A stretch of DNA of 64,000 bases, from NCBI RefSeq assembly GCF_000943565.1, contig NZ_JTDW01000004.1, positions 1-64,000 of the forward strand, read 5' to 3'. The stretch comes from Neotamlana sedimentorum. GTDB taxonomy: Bacteria; Bacteroidota; Bacteroidia; Flavobacteriales; Flavobacteriaceae. The translations under genes were made by a program, and so were the position numbers. Numbering within the stretch: the stretch's first letter is position 1; every line of letters begins with the position of its first letter. Positions 54,764 to 64,000 of this stretch are shown here, in pieces. Below the pieces are notes generated by a model. That model searched no databases and had not been told where the DNA came from. It saw only the letters and a list, made by a program, of their open reading frames with translations.

Positions 54764-57700
54764 TCAATTTTTATTTTTTAAAAATTCTGAAGGCGATACA
54801 CCATGTAGTTTTTTAAATGAAGTAGAAAAATAAGAATTTGATTCAATACCAATTTGATACATGACTTGAGCCACATTAAAACCTTCGTTACTTATTAGTA
54901 GTTCGGCAGCACGCTGTAATCTATAATTTCTTAAATAAACGTTAGGAACTTGACCAGTAAGCTGTTTTAGCTTACGATAAAAATGTGAAGTGCTTATCCC
55001 TACTTCTTTAGATAACTCTTCAACTCCAAAAGTGGAGTCTGAAAGGTTTGTTTCTATGACCTCAATTATATTCGCAATAAATGCTTCGTCTTTTTTCGAA
55101 AGTTCCAAGCCAATACTATTGTCTTTAGGAAGTGAGCTATTCTTTGCAAAGTATTCTTTAATTTTTAGATTAGATTGAATGAGTTTGTTAATTCGTAATT
55201 CTAAATGTTTAAACGAAAAGGGCTTGCTTATGTAGTCATCAGCACCATATTCTAAACCTTTAATAAGATTGTCGTTGTCCTCCAGAGCAGTTAATAATAT
55301 GATAGGAATATGGCAAATTTCTGATGTGGACTTTAGTTTTTCACAGAATTCAAAACCATCCATTTCTGGCATCATAACATCACTTACAATTAAATCGGGT
55401 TCCTTTACTTTTAATTTTTCAAGCGCTTCAACACCATTACTAGCGATAATAATGTTATATTTTACAGAAAGTTCGGTCATTAAAAAATTCTGAATATCTA
55501 ACTCGTTTTCAACAACAAGGACAGTATATTCTTTTTGATCTTGTGTATCTGATGATAAAGAGGCTAGTTCATTTACTGTATTTGATAATGGAACCCAATC
55601 TTTGATATAAGATTTTTCAATTAGCTTTGACTCATCTAATGAATAATCCTCAATTTGTTTAGATGGTATTTTTACAGAAAAACGTGTTTCAACATCCGGC
55701 TTACTTTTTGCCGAAATTTCACCTCCAAGTAAATTAGTGAGTGATTTACAAAAGGATAAGCCTATGCCACCACCACTTATATCTCCTGCTTTACTTCCTA
55801 ATTGATAAAACCGCTCAAAAATATTGATCAATTTTTCCGGAGGAATTCCTTTTCCAGTATCAACAACATCAATATTAATTATTTTTTGGTCATTTAAAAA
55901 TGAGATGCCAGCTTCAATACTAATATTGCCTTGTGTAGGCGTATTTTTAAACGAATTTGATAGTAAATTAAAAATAATACGTTCAACTTTTTCTACATCC
56001 AAAACAATGTCTTCATTGGGTTTTGTTATTTTATAAAAGAAATTAATGTTTTTTTCAAGGGCATAATCTTCAAAGGCTTCGGTAGAGGGGTAAATAAAGT
56101 CTCCTAATGTACATTTGGTAAGATTTAATTTGACATGGCCTTGTTCTGCTTGCCTGAATGTTATTAATTGATCCACTAAACTTAAAAGGCGTTTTGTGTT
56201 TTTTTCAATTATAGCTAAATATTTTGCTTCTTTCGAGTTGGTGTTATTAGCTATTATTCGCTCTAAAGGACCTGAAATTAATGTTAGGGGAGTTCTAAAT
56301 TCATGTGATAAATTAGTAAAATAACGAAACTTTCCTTGGTTTATAGTTTCTATTCTTTCCTTGTCCTTTTTTTCATAGATAAGCCCCTGTTTGAGCCTTT
56401 CATGTTTTACAAAATAAATGATGATACCAATACCTATTGATATAAAAATAATGAAAAAAAGCAAATAGCTCCACCATGTGTTATACCAATGTGGTAAGAT
56501 TTTAATATGAAGTTGTTTGTCTGTTGTGCTCCAAATACCATCGCCATTGGCGGCTTTTATTTTAAATATATAATCTCCAGCAGAAAGATTGGTATAGGTT
56601 ACTGTAGTTTTACCTGTTGGCTTTTCTATCCAAACATGATTAAATCCTTCTAATTTATATGCCAATTTATTTTTTGAAGGTTCAGATGTGTGTTTTACCA
56701 CCAAATTAAAAGCAATTATGTTATGTTTTTGGTTTACGGATATTTGCTCAGTTTCAGATATTGACTTTTCAAGTATAACTTTATTGCCAACCTCTTTATT
56801 GATTTTTACTAGGTTATTATCAATTGATAAAGATGTTATTAGAATTTCAGGAGGTTGCCTATTTAATTTTATGTTTTCTGGATTAAATATAATTAGGCCG
56901 TTTAGCCCACCATAGTAGAAATAGCCTGACTTTCCTTTAAAGTAACAATTTTGTCTGAAATTATTATGAGCTAACCCATCTCTTACATCAAAAACGTTAA
57001 TAGTAGAATTGTCTATATTTAATTTTATAAGCCCCATATCACTACTCAACCATAGGTGGGATTTGCCATTTTGTAAAATTCCATAAATTGCATCGTCAGG
57101 AAGTATATCGTTTTTTCTAAAATATTCAATCTTAATAGGCAATCCTTGGTTGTTCAATGTCATTTTATTTAAGCCACCACCAAATGTTCCTATCCATAGA
57201 TTATTATTTTCTTTGTGAAGAGAAAATATATTATCGTAACTCAATTTTATTTCGTCTATGCTATTGGCCGTATACTGTTGTTCAATTATTAATTCGTTTT
57301 GTTTAAATACGCCTTTTAATAGACCTTTATTTGTACCAAACCAAAATGAATTTTTTCCGTCTTCGAGTACAGTGTTTACACGACTGTCTTTTAAATCGGA
57401 CTTTGATTTGATTTTTAAAACTGGTTTAGTTTTATTTTTTATTTCTTCCCAAGGGTTTTCTACAATTACAATCTGGTTACCAGCAAACAGTACGTTGTTT
57501 TCATCAATTTGAATAATATTTCTGAAATCGTCTTTAAATGGTACGTTTTCCTTGTTTTGAAAAGTAACTTTTTTGAATTTTTTATTTGCCGGATTATAAA
57601 TGATTACTGCTTTATCTGAACCTAACCAAATAAAACCTTTTTTGTCCTCATAAATACAACGCATTATATCACCTTCGGACCAAGGTAATTGAGATTGTAA

Positions 57701-58906
57701 ATTTTCAAATTGTAATTTATTGATAGTGTTACTGTTTATTGTGGTTTTACTTCTAACTAATGGCGAGTTATACCCAGATATCCAGAGATGGCCTCGCTTA
57801 TCTTCTAAGATTGATGTTGTTAGATTGTCTGATATCGAAAAGGCATCAAATGGGTTACTTGAGTAATTAATGAATGGTTTTTGAGTAAGGTCTAGTTTAT
57901 TTATGCCGCCTTGTGCTGTACCAATCCATAATACGTTAAAATCATCTTGGTACAGGGCGTTAATTTGATGGCTACTTAAACCTAGTTCGTTTTTTTGATT
58001 AAATGTATAGTGCTCAAAAGCGTCTTGCTCTTGATTGTATTTAAATAACCCTTTATCTATAGTTCCAACCCATACCATTCCAAAATGATCTTCAAAGATG
58101 GTATTTACTTTTTTAGGAACGAATTCTAGTTTTCTGTTATTAAAAGACTCAATTACATGGAGTCTATTATTATCTAAAGTTGCTTTAAATAATCCTTCAT
58201 TAGTTCCAATCCAAAATATGTTGTCTATATTTACAACTTTGGTTATTACCCTATTGTTTAATTCCTCGAAACTGGATACTAATGTTTTATTGTTTTTTAA
58301 TGATACACTTTTTAACCCAACTGAGGTCCCTAAGACTAGAGTGTTTTCGTTTTTAAAAACAAAAGAATTAATAATTGAGGATTTTGAGAAATCTTTCAAA
58401 ATATTTTCTGATACTTTAAAAGTCCCGTTTTCAATATCTACTATTTCACAAGCTAATAAGTTGTTTTTTTTAGAAACCCATATGCGACCTAATGGTCCAG
58501 ATTTTATGTGTGTTATTTTACCTTTTTGGGATAAAGGGATTGTGTAGAATTTTTCTAACCAAGGGACATAAATATTAAGACCTAAGTTTGTGCCAATCCA
58601 TAATATGCCTTGTTCATCTTTGAAAAGACAAGTGATATAATTGCTTAATAAATTACCGTCGGTCTTAGATTGTGTTGTGTAAGTTTTAAACTCATAACCA
58701 TCATATCTAATAAGTCCATTAGGGGTGCCATACCATAAAAAACCATATCGGTCTTGTTCTATCGCATTTATAGTGTTTTGATTAAAACCTTCTTTATTTG
58801 AAAAACGTTTAAAGTTTTGAGCCTCAGAAAAATAAGAGTTAGATAAGCAAAAGCATATTAAAAATATTGATAAAATAGATTTTATATGCTGTTGTTTTGT
58901 ATTCAT
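54764..58906 (-). CDS. Hybrid two-component system regulator (periplasmic sensor, kinase, receiver, AraC)
   Basis: A 1380-residue one-protein two-component regulator of the Bacteroidota PUL type. After the signal segment, two beta-propellers (about 30-690) with many WxGTxxGL repeats (FLWYGTPNGLIRYDG, LWIGTNLGLNIYV) form the periplasmic sensor, then a Y_Y_Y domain (about 730-795), a membrane segment (about 810-836) and a histidine kinase with phospho-His868 in NLSHEFRTPL. The ATPase has DTGKGIPPEKL and GGGIGLSFCKSL. A receiver with Asp1176 in SDVMMPEMDGF and a C-terminal AraC-type helix-turn-helix (LSKEVGISTSHFYRKLKQL) end it. Binding of an oligosaccharide to the sensor should induce the PUL. 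It is separated by 85 bases from the fbp gene and may read from the fucose operon or from its own promoter. Ligand unknown. Confidence 0.95.
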   Translation of the reverse strand: MNTKQQHIKSILSIFLICFCLSNSYFSEAQNFKRFSNKEGFNQNTINAIEQDRYGFLWYGTPNGLIRYDGYEFKTYTTQSKTDGNLLSNYITCLFKDEQGILWIGTNLGLNIYVPWLEKFYTIPLSQKGKITHIKSGPLGRIWVSKKNNLLACEIVDIENGTFKVSENILKDFSKSSIINSFVFKNENTLVLGTSVGLKSVSLKNNKTLVSSFEELNNRVITKVVNIDNIFWIGTNEGLFKATLDNNRLHVIESFNNRKLEFVPKKVNTIFEDHFGMVWVGTIDKGLFKYNQEQDAFEHYTFNQKNELGLSSHQINALYQDDFNVLWIGTAQGGINKLDLTQKPFINYSSNPFDAFSISDNLTTSILEDKRGHLWISGYNSPLVRSKTTINSNTINKLQFENLQSQLPWSEGDIMRCIYEDKKGFIWLGSDKAVIIYNPANKKFKKVTFQNKENVPFKDDFRNIIQIDENNVLFAGNQIVIVENPWEEIKNKTKPVLKIKSKSDLKDSRVNTVLEDGKNSFWFGTNKGLLKGVFKQNELIIEQQYTANSIDEIKLSYDNIFSLHKENNNLWIGTFGGGLNKMTLNNQGLPIKIEYFRKNDILPDDAIYGILQNGKSHLWLSSDMGLIKLNIDNSTINVFDVRDGLAHNNFRQNCYFKGKSGYFYYGGLNGLIIFNPENIKLNRQPPEILITSLSIDNNLVKINKEVGNKVILEKSISETEQISVNQKHNIIAFNLVVKHTSEPSKNKLAYKLEGFNHVWIEKPTGKTTVTYTNLSAGDYIFKIKAANGDGIWSTTDKQLHIKILPHWYNTWWSYLLFFIIFISIGIGIIIYFVKHERLKQGLIYEKKDKERIETINQGKFRYFTNLSHEFRTPLTLISGPLERIIANNTNSKEAKYLAIIEKNTKRLLSLVDQLITFRQAEQGHVKLNLTKCTLGDFIYPSTEAFEDYALEKNINFFYKITKPNEDIVLDVEKVERIIFNLLSNSFKNTPTQGNISIEAGISFLNDQKIINIDVVDTGKGIPPEKLINIFERFYQLGSKAGDISGGGIGLSFCKSLTNLLGGEISAKSKPDVETRFSVKIPSKQIEDYSLDESKLIEKSYIKDWVPLSNTVNELASLSSDTQDQKEYTVLVVENELDIQNFLMTELSVKYNIIIASNGVEALEKLKVKEPDLIVSDVMMPEMDGFEFCEKLKSTSEICHIPIILLTALEDNDNLIKGLEYGADDYISKPFSFKHLELRINKLIQSNLKIKEYFAKNSSLPKDNSIGLELSKKDEAFIANIIEVIETNLSDSTFGVEELSKEVGISTSHFYRKLKQLTGQVPNVYLRNYRLQRAAELLISNEGFNVAQVMYQIGIESNSYFSTSFKKLHGVSPSEFLKNKN

Positions 58907-58991
58907 AAAACTATAAATTTATTACATGATGTTTGATGGTAAAATAACGAATTGTTTTAGGAAAAAATTGTTTTTTGGTAATGATTTTAAA

Positions 58992-59990
58992 TTAATTTTT
59001 CAGGAATGATTCAAGTTTTTCAATCATTTCTGTGCTTCCGCAGTAAAAAGGAATACGTTGATGAATATTCGAAGGTACAATATCTAAAATTCTTTGATTA
59101 GAGCTAATGGCTTTTCCTCCCGCTTGCTCTGTAATATAAGCCATTGGGTTTGCTTCGTAAAGTAAACGTAATTTACCTTCTTTGTTTTTTGTGCTATTTG
59201 GATACAAATAAATACCACCTTTTAGCATGTTTCTATGAAAATCTGAAACTAAAGACCCGATATATCTTGATGTGTAAGGACGCTCGTCTTCTTCTTGTTG
59301 GCAATATTTAATATATTTTTTTACGCCTTGCGGAAAATGCGTGTAGTTACCTTCATTTACTGAATAGATGTTACCAGTTTTAGGGATTTTAATATCTGGA
59401 TGAGACAGGTAAAACGATCCAATAGCAGGATTTAAAGTAAAACCATTAACACCATCGCCCGTAGAGTAAACCAACATGGTTGATGTGCCGTAAATAACAT
59501 AACCGGCAGCAATTTGATCTTTACCAGGTTGTAAAAAATCTTTAAGTTCTACAGGAGTGCCAACTGGTGTAATTCTTCTAAAAACGGAAAAAATAGTCCC
59601 AACTGATGCATTTACATCAATATTTGAAGAACCATCTAAAGGATCCATTAATACGACATATTTCCCATTATTTGATTCGTTACTACCACTTATAGCAATA
59701 AAATCATCTACTTCTTCTGATACAATACCGCAAGCAATATCACGGTTTGTAATAGCCTGAATAAATTTGTCGTTTGCAAAAACATCTAATTTTTGTTGGT
59801 CTTCTCCTTGCGCGTTAACATCGCCGGCACCACCAATAATATCTACTAATCCGGCTTTATTAACTTCATGGTTTACCATTTTAGCGGCTAGCCTTAAACT
59901 GTTTAATAGTTTTGATAATTCGCCAGTAGAATAGGGGAATGAAGATTGGTTTTCAATAATAAATTCGCCTAGTGTTTTTATTTTACTCAT
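58992..59990 (-). CDS. fbp: Fructose-1,6-bisphosphatase, class I
   Basis: Dephosphorylates fructose 1,6-bisphosphate in gluconeogenesis. The 332-residue class I enzyme shows the metal-binding core [13 protein letters not shown] and [11 protein letters not shown] (about 113-123), the substrate region [16 protein letters not shown] and the tail [10 protein letters not shown]. The start [10 protein letters not shown] is supported by the 21-base spacing behind the sugar kinase. In most Flavobacteriaceae a housekeeping fbp sits elsewhere, so a copy in a fucose operon is notable. L-fucose breakdown yields DHAP and lactaldehyde, and an FBPase would help carbon from this sugar enter hexose synthesis. 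Whether this is the only copy in the genome cannot be told from the window. Confidence 0.95.
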   Translation of the reverse strand: MSKIKTLGEFIIENQSSFPYSTGELSKLLNSLRLAAKMVNHEVNKAGLVDIIGGAGDVNAQGEDQQKLDVFANDKFIQAITNRDIACGIVSEEVDDFIAISGSNESNNGKYVVLMDPLDGSSNIDVNASVGTIFSVFRRITPVGTPVELKDFLQPGKDQIAAGYVIYGTSTMLVYSTGDGVNGFTLNPAIGSFYLSHPDIKIPKTGNIYSVNEGNYTHFPQGVKKYIKYCQQEEDERPYTSRYIGSLVSDFHRNMLKGGIYLYPNSTKNKEGKLRLLYEANPMAYITEQAGGKAISSNQRILDIVPSNIHQRIPFYCGSTEMIEKLESFLKN

Positions 59991-60011
59991 AAAATTTAAA
60001 TGTATTTACTA

Positions 60012-61331
60012 TTATTGGTTTAAATAATCTTTCATTAGCATTGCGGCGCCTAATGCACTTGCGTTTTTCCCTGACGGGAATTGTATTTTTTGTTCGGGCA
60101 TCATTTGGGTTAGGTATTCTACAAAAATGTCATTTCTATTAAAACCTCCGGAAATATAAACGTCTTTTAAATTATTGTCGGCATCTAAAATACGCTCAAT
60201 ACCTTGGTGAACACGTTGGCTTATTTCAAAAATTAATTGGTAATATGCATGCTCATAGCTTTCAAAATTATTTAGTTGATCTAAATCTCCTATAAAGTCT
60301 GATGCAATCTCGTTAGGGAAAAAAGTAGCTTTCGATTCGGCAAGTATATTAGCACAGAGGTTCTTGTTTAAGTTAAGTTCTAAAAAGTGACTTTTGCCCA
60401 CATTAAAATACTTGCTTAACGCTATAGCATTAAGTTCGTGCACACGCCCTAAAAATTGCATTGATGATTTTATTTGCTTTTTGTCTGGTGTCATGAAACA
60501 TAGGCAATCATTTTTTAATTGATTTGCAGTTAATGTTTCTTTGCTGAAAGGATTCATACAGATAATCCAAGTTCCGGTAGACAGTAAAACAAATTCGCTA
60601 TCTGAATTCTCATGACTTTCCAACAATGGAATTAAAGATGAAGAACTATCGTGTAAGCCTTTACCAATATAGATTTCTTTACCGTTTACTACCGATAAAG
60701 CAGCATTTTTTCCTGGTTTAGGTTCGGGTAATTTTATGCCTTCATCTGTTAACCAATTGTGATATTGCATTGCGTCATAGTTCCAAATGGCTGTGTGTGC
60801 TCCAACCGATGTAAAATCTGAAGTCGGTTTTTTAGAAAATAAATAACTTAAATATTGTGGGTAGTGTAAAATAGCATCAACCTGTTTCCAAAAATGAGGT
60901 TTGCTGTTTTTTAACCAATACATTTGCAATCCAGAATTTAACATACCGTAAGCTGGAGATGCTGTTTGTCTTGAAAACTCTTCAACGCCACCATTATTAT
61001 CGTAAAGAGGATTGAAATCAATTTCTAAAGGCTTTAAGTAATTGTAAAGCGGTGTTATTCTATTGCCATCTTTATCTAAATAGACTAATGAGGCGCCATG
61101 TGTTGAAAAGTTTATGGCTTTTATAGTGTATTCGTTTTGTTTTTGAATGGTTTTAATTTCAGTTTGTATCCAAGATTCAATAGATTCGATATCATCACAC
61201 GGGTCATTATCATCATCTTCAACCTCTTCAAATCGAATGGAGTTTGTGTAAACAACATTAAAACCTTTATCAAATAAAAATATCTTCTTATTGGTCTTAC
61301 CAATATCAAAAACAGCGATAACTTTTTTCAT
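60012..61331 (-). CDS. FGGY-family sugar kinase, probable L-fuculokinase
   Basis: Phosphorylates L-fuculose to L-fuculose 1-phosphate in the inferred pathway. The N-terminal phosphate-binding motif VFDIGKTNKKIFLFD, the segment STHGASLVYLDKDG, the conserved VLLSTGTWIICMNP strand and the C-terminal DVYISGGFNRNDIFVEYL and GKNASALGAAML motifs are those of FGGY kinases. At 439 residues it is a little short for the family, and the C-terminal domain is compact. Sequence alone does not separate fuculokinase from rhamnulokinase or xylulokinase. The neighbouring L-fucose isomerase and aldolase make fuculose the natural substrate. It is preceded by a long hairpin in the 161-base gap after the isomerase gene. 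Confidence 0.82.
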   Translation of the reverse strand: MKKVIAVFDIGKTNKKIFLFDKGFNVVYTNSIRFEEVEDDDNDPCDDIESIESWIQTEIKTIQKQNEYTIKAINFSTHGASLVYLDKDGNRITPLYNYLKPLEIDFNPLYDNNGGVEEFSRQTASPAYGMLNSGLQMYWLKNSKPHFWKQVDAILHYPQYLSYLFSKKPTSDFTSVGAHTAIWNYDAMQYHNWLTDEGIKLPEPKPGKNAALSVVNGKEIYIGKGLHDSSSSLIPLLESHENSDSEFVLLSTGTWIICMNPFSKETLTANQLKNDCLCFMTPDKKQIKSSMQFLGRVHELNAIALSKYFNVGKSHFLELNLNKNLCANILAESKATFFPNEIASDFIGDLDQLNNFESYEHAYYQLIFEISQRVHQGIERILDADNNLKDVYISGGFNRNDIFVEYLTQMMPEQKIQFPSGKNASALGAAMLMKDYLNQ

Positions 61332-61354
61332 TTCTTAGAAATTTATGGAATAAA

Positions 61355-61402
61355 AAGCCTTTCCCTTTGGAGTTTTAGAACCCCTCGAAAAGGGAAAAGC
61401 TT
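61355..61402 (-). terminator. Strong hairpin between fucI and the sugar kinase (terminator or processing site)
   Basis: AAGCCTTTCCCTTT (61355-61368) and AAAGGGAAAAGCTT (61389-61402) form a 14-base stem with a single mismatch around a 20-base loop. On the minus strand it is followed by TTTTTATT, so it has the form of an intrinsic terminator. It lies within an operon, only 24 bases ahead of the kinase start, so attenuation or RNA stabilisation of the fucI message is an alternative. Confidence 0.65.
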
Positions 61403-61492
61403 ATCAAATTAGTATAAAAAGAATTTAGAGATCTATAGCAGGACGAACTCCAATCATGTATGGGGAATTCAATTTTTAATATGCTTTAAGTT

Positions 61493-63277
61493 TTATTTAA
61501 ATCCGTAAAGTGGGCCATAAGTAGCACAAGCTTTATAATCTGCAGATTCTAAATTTTCTCCAAAGGCAGACCATGCACTTGGGCGGAAAATATCATCATC
61601 AGAAACGTTGTGCATATTTACTGGAATTCTTAATAATGATGCTAATGAAATTAAATCGGCACCAATATGTCCGTGTGATATAGCACCGTGGTTTGCACCC
61701 CATTTCGCCATTACCGAATAAGCATCTTTAAAAAAACCTTTTCCTGTTACTCTTGGTACAAACCAAGTTGTAGGCCATGTTGGGTTTGTTCTTTCATCTA
61801 AAACGGTATGAATATCTTCTGGTAATTCTACGCTCCAACCTTCAACAATTTGTAATACTGGACCAATGCCTTTTACAAGATTAATTCTGCACATGGTTAA
61901 AGGCATTGTACCTTTAGTTTTAAATTGGGAAGAAAAACCACCACCTCTAAAATATTCACCAATAGCTGCTGGCCATTTTGTGTTGTCTAAACATTTTTGA
62001 GCTTCCTCTTCGGTAATATCCCAAAAAGGTTTCATTGTGGGATTTCCATCAGGATCAGTTTGTTGTGCAGTTGCATCTAGCGTTGTAGAACCAGAATTGA
62101 TTAGATGAATAATTCCATCTTTAGCAATTCCAGTTAACTTTTTACCTGTTACTCGTTCAACAGATTCTGGGCTCCAATAGGTTCTTACATCCGAAAATAT
62201 TTGAGCAGTATTGGTTAATAAATGACCAAATAGCATAGAAACCGCATTTAAACAATCGTTTTCTGTAGCAAAAACATAAGCTTGACGTATACCGTTCCAA
62301 TCGAAAGATGAGTTTAAAATAGACTCTGTAAAATCGGCGTTTGGTTGGTAATCTGTCCATTGGCGTTGCCCTTGGAAACCACCCATAATCGCGTTTCTGC
62401 CTTTTGATTCTTCACCAAAACCTAAAGCTTTTAATTTTGGGTTTCCAATCATTAAATCACGACAAATTAATGTCATTTTAATAATCTTTTCCCATTCTTG
62501 TTCTTTAACTTCAGCTGATTTTTGAGCATCGGGACTGTTATAATCTTTACCTTCTTTACAGTTTGCTTTGGTCCAAGCTAATGCTTTTTTGTATTCATCT
62601 TTATCATAAATACCTTCATCCATTCTTCGCAATAATTCTACAGATTCTACAAATTCAGCACGAACACCAAAATAATCTTGCAAGAAATTAACATCTACCA
62701 TAGAACCGGCAATTCCCATGGAACTGTAGCCAATTGATAAATATGATTTACCTTTCATTTGAGCAACCGCTAATCCAGCTTTTGCAAAACGAAGTAATTT
62801 TTCTTCAACATCTTTTGGGATGCTCATATCTCCAGCATCTTGAACTTCTCTTCCGTAAATACCAAATGTAGGTAATCCTTTTTGAGAATATCCAGCTAAA
62901 GCTGCTGCTAAATAAACAGCTCCAGGTCGTTCAGTTCCGTTAAAACCCCAAACAGCTTTTGGCATTAATGGGTCGGTATCCATAACTTCTGTGCCATAGC
63001 ACCAACAAGGCGTTACGGTTAAAGATACTTCTACACCTTCTTTTTTAAATTTATCTGCACAGGCTGCTGCATCTGCAACACCGCCAATAGTAGTATCTGC
63101 AATAACGCATTCTACCCGTTCGCCACTAGGGAAACGTAAATTACCCTCTATTAATTTGGCTGCGGCTTTAGCCATATCCATACATTGGTCTTCCAATGAT
63201 TCTCTTACACCAAGTTCACGACCATCAATTACTGGACGAATGCCTATTTTTGGTAACCTTCCTATTAATCTATTCAT
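61493..63277 (-). CDS. fucI: L-fucose isomerase
   Basis: Catalyses interconversion of L-fucose and L-fuculose, using Mn2+, in the cytosol. The 594-residue protein matches the bacterial enzyme along its length: [20 protein letters not shown] at the start, [72 protein letters not shown]-type [17 protein letters not shown], and ending [10 protein letters not shown]. Glu339 and Asp363 align with the catalytic Glu337 and Asp361 of the E. coli enzyme (24 residues apart in both). It is 34 bases downstream of the aldolase gene. This gene gives the window its clearest metabolic meaning: the locus feeds on an L-fucose-containing glycan. Confidence 0.97.
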   Translation of the reverse strand: MNRLIGRLPKIGIRPVIDGRELGVRESLEDQCMDMAKAAAKLIEGNLRFPSGERVECVIADTTIGGVADAAACADKFKKEGVEVSLTVTPCWCYGTEVMDTDPLMPKAVWGFNGTERPGAVYLAAALAGYSQKGLPTFGIYGREVQDAGDMSIPKDVEEKLLRFAKAGLAVAQMKGKSYLSIGYSSMGIAGSMVDVNFLQDYFGVRAEFVESVELLRRMDEGIYDKDEYKKALAWTKANCKEGKDYNSPDAQKSAEVKEQEWEKIIKMTLICRDLMIGNPKLKALGFGEESKGRNAIMGGFQGQRQWTDYQPNADFTESILNSSFDWNGIRQAYVFATENDCLNAVSMLFGHLLTNTAQIFSDVRTYWSPESVERVTGKKLTGIAKDGIIHLINSGSTTLDATAQQTDPDGNPTMKPFWDITEEEAQKCLDNTKWPAAIGEYFRGGGFSSQFKTKGTMPLTMCRINLVKGIGPVLQIVEGWSVELPEDIHTVLDERTNPTWPTTWFVPRVTGKGFFKDAYSVMAKWGANHGAISHGHIGADLISLASLLRIPVNMHNVSDDDIFRPSAWSAFGENLESADYKACATYGPLYGFK

Positions 63278-63311
63278 AATATAAGTTTTAGTTTTTTTTA
63301 GCAGTTTAATT

Positions 63312-64000
63312 TTATGTGAATTGCTCTAATTCAGTTAATTGTTCGTTAGAAAGTCCTGCTGGTTTAAACCCTGCAGCCCAACACATCATTAACATTTTAG
63401 CGCCTTTATTCGCCACATCTAAAAAGTCCCATGCTTTCATTACATCGGGTGCTGTAGCTGTTGCACCATGTTTTTCCCAAAGAGAAACGTTTCTTGTTTT
63501 AAAAGCTTCAATAGTTACTTTTGCTAAAGATTCTGTGCTCGATAGGGCATAAGGTGTACAATGAATACCTTTAGGTACAAACACTTTTACCTCAGGACAC
63601 ATCATCCAAATTTGTCTGTTTAATTCTTCTTCGTTATCAAACAATTCATGATGACTCATGCAGATTAACTCTAAAGGATGTGTATGTACAACCGCTAAGT
63701 TTTCTGGATTATGAATGGAATTATAAAGGTGAATGCTTGAGTGGGAAATCAACTCGCAGGTTGGTCCAAAATTTTCACGTTTACCACCCCAAATTATTGA
63801 ATATGCTGTGGCGTCTTCATTTATATAAAGAATACAAGAAACTTCTTCAAGTTTATTAACTAAATCTCTGAGGTAACAACCTGTACCAGTTATGTAAATA
63901 ACAAATCCTGCAGCTCCTTTTGGAAAATCAAATGGAACTTCAGTTCCTATTCCCTGTACGTCTTCTTTAGAAAAGTAGGAAGTTAAATTCATAGAAATGT
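63312..64000 (-). CDS. Class II aldolase, L-fuculose/L-rhamnulose-1-phosphate aldolase type (5' end beyond window)
   Basis: Cleaves a ketose 1-phosphate to DHAP and L-lactaldehyde. Visible residues show the zinc-binding [10 protein letters not shown] pair, [28 protein letters not shown] and [16 protein letters not shown]. Length and the [12 protein letters not shown] segment are closer to the RhaD type than to the shorter E. coli FucA. An ATG exists at 63992, but the frame stays open to the edge and the codons before it read Ile-Ser, so the N-terminus probably continues as [11 protein letters not shown], fitting the GGN(I/L)S substrate-binding motif of the family. About 35-45 residues are therefore missing. 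First visible gene of the fucose operon; either sugar phosphate is possible, with fuculose favoured by the adjacent fucI. Confidence 0.87.
   Translation of the reverse strand, partial: ISMNLTSYFSKEDVQGIGTEVPFDFPKGAAGFVIYITGTGCYLRDLVNKLEEVSCILYINEDATAYSIIWGGKRENFGPTCELISHSSIHLYNSIHNPENLAVVHTHPLELICMSHHELFDNEEELNRQIWMMCPEVKVFVPKGIHCTPYALSSTESLAKVTIEAFKTRNVSLWEKHGATATAPDVMKAWDFLDVANKGAKMLMMCWAAGFKPAGLSNEQLTELEQFT

Noticed and set aside
58098-58547. 149-codon plus-strand open frame
   Set aside because: Lies antisense to the sensor propeller of the hybrid regulator; composition is that of a shadow frame.
63312-63992. Complete 226-residue aldolase starting at the ATG at 63992
   Set aside because: The frame remains open to the window edge and the preceding Ile-Ser codons fit the conserved GGNIS motif, so this Met is more likely internal.
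1-64000. CRISPR arrays, insertion sequences, rRNA or complete tRNA genes
   Set aside because: No regularly spaced repeats, transposase motifs or conserved RNA gene sequences were seen on reading both strands.

Overview
This AT-rich window reads as a chromosomal segment of a marine Bacteroidota bacterium, most likely a Flavobacteriaceae member. Evidence is the SusC/SusD pair, a one-protein hybrid two-component regulator, type IX secretion (T9SS) C-terminal sorting domains, many surface-type lipoproteins and six formylglycine sulfatases. Almost the whole window is one very large polysaccharide utilisation locus (PUL) whose contents point to sulfated fucan/fucoidan: five GH29-type fucosidases, a family of five complete and one truncated TIM-barrel hydrolases that I assign provisionally to GH168 (endo-1,3-fucanase family), a candidate GH107-type endo-1,4-fucanase, an F-type (fucose-binding) lectin module, and an L-fucose catabolic operon at the right end.

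Layout. 1-1000: gene-poor, with a decayed secreted-protein gene. 1040-2446 (-): sulfatase. 2724-18150 (+): beta-propeller hydrolase, two tandem GH168-like genes, two decayed genes, a T9SS-tagged GH168-like protein, GH97, GH29, an alpha/beta-hydrolase esterase and two sulfatases. 18594-28000 (-): core operon in the order SusC, SusD, GH29, GH168-like, carboxypeptidase-regulatory-like protein. 28330-45135 (+): GH29-like, GH168-like, sulfatase, a decayed ORF, two GH29 proteins, a 1568-residue GH2 protein, sulfatase, a sulfatase C-terminal remnant and another sulfatase. 45260-54621 (-): secreted T9SS proteins (GH107-like enzyme, F-type lectin protein, modular esterase, stand-alone binding module) plus a small periplasmic protein. 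54764-58906 (-): hybrid two-component regulator. 58992-64000 (-): fructose-1,6-bisphosphatase, FGGY sugar kinase, L-fucose isomerase and a class II aldolase cut by the window edge.

Inferred working scheme. Endo-acting GH107-like and GH168-like enzymes cut the sulfated fucan at the cell surface. SusC/SusD imports oligosaccharides. Periplasmic or lipid-anchored sulfatases, esterases, GH29, GH97 and GH2 enzymes strip sulfate, acyl, fucosyl, galactosyl and other decorations. L-fucose is isomerised, phosphorylated and cleaved to DHAP and lactaldehyde, and FBPase feeds carbon into gluconeogenesis. The hybrid regulator probably senses an oligosaccharide. A fucose permease, lactaldehyde oxidation genes and a sulfatase-maturating enzyme are not in the window.

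The least-described parts are the GH168-like expansion with variable spacing of its putative catalytic pair, the roughly 500-residue unknown domain attached to a fucolectin, the esterase with duplicated binding modules, and the GH2 protein with a degenerate SGNH tail. Family calls are from motif reading and memory only; no searches were run.
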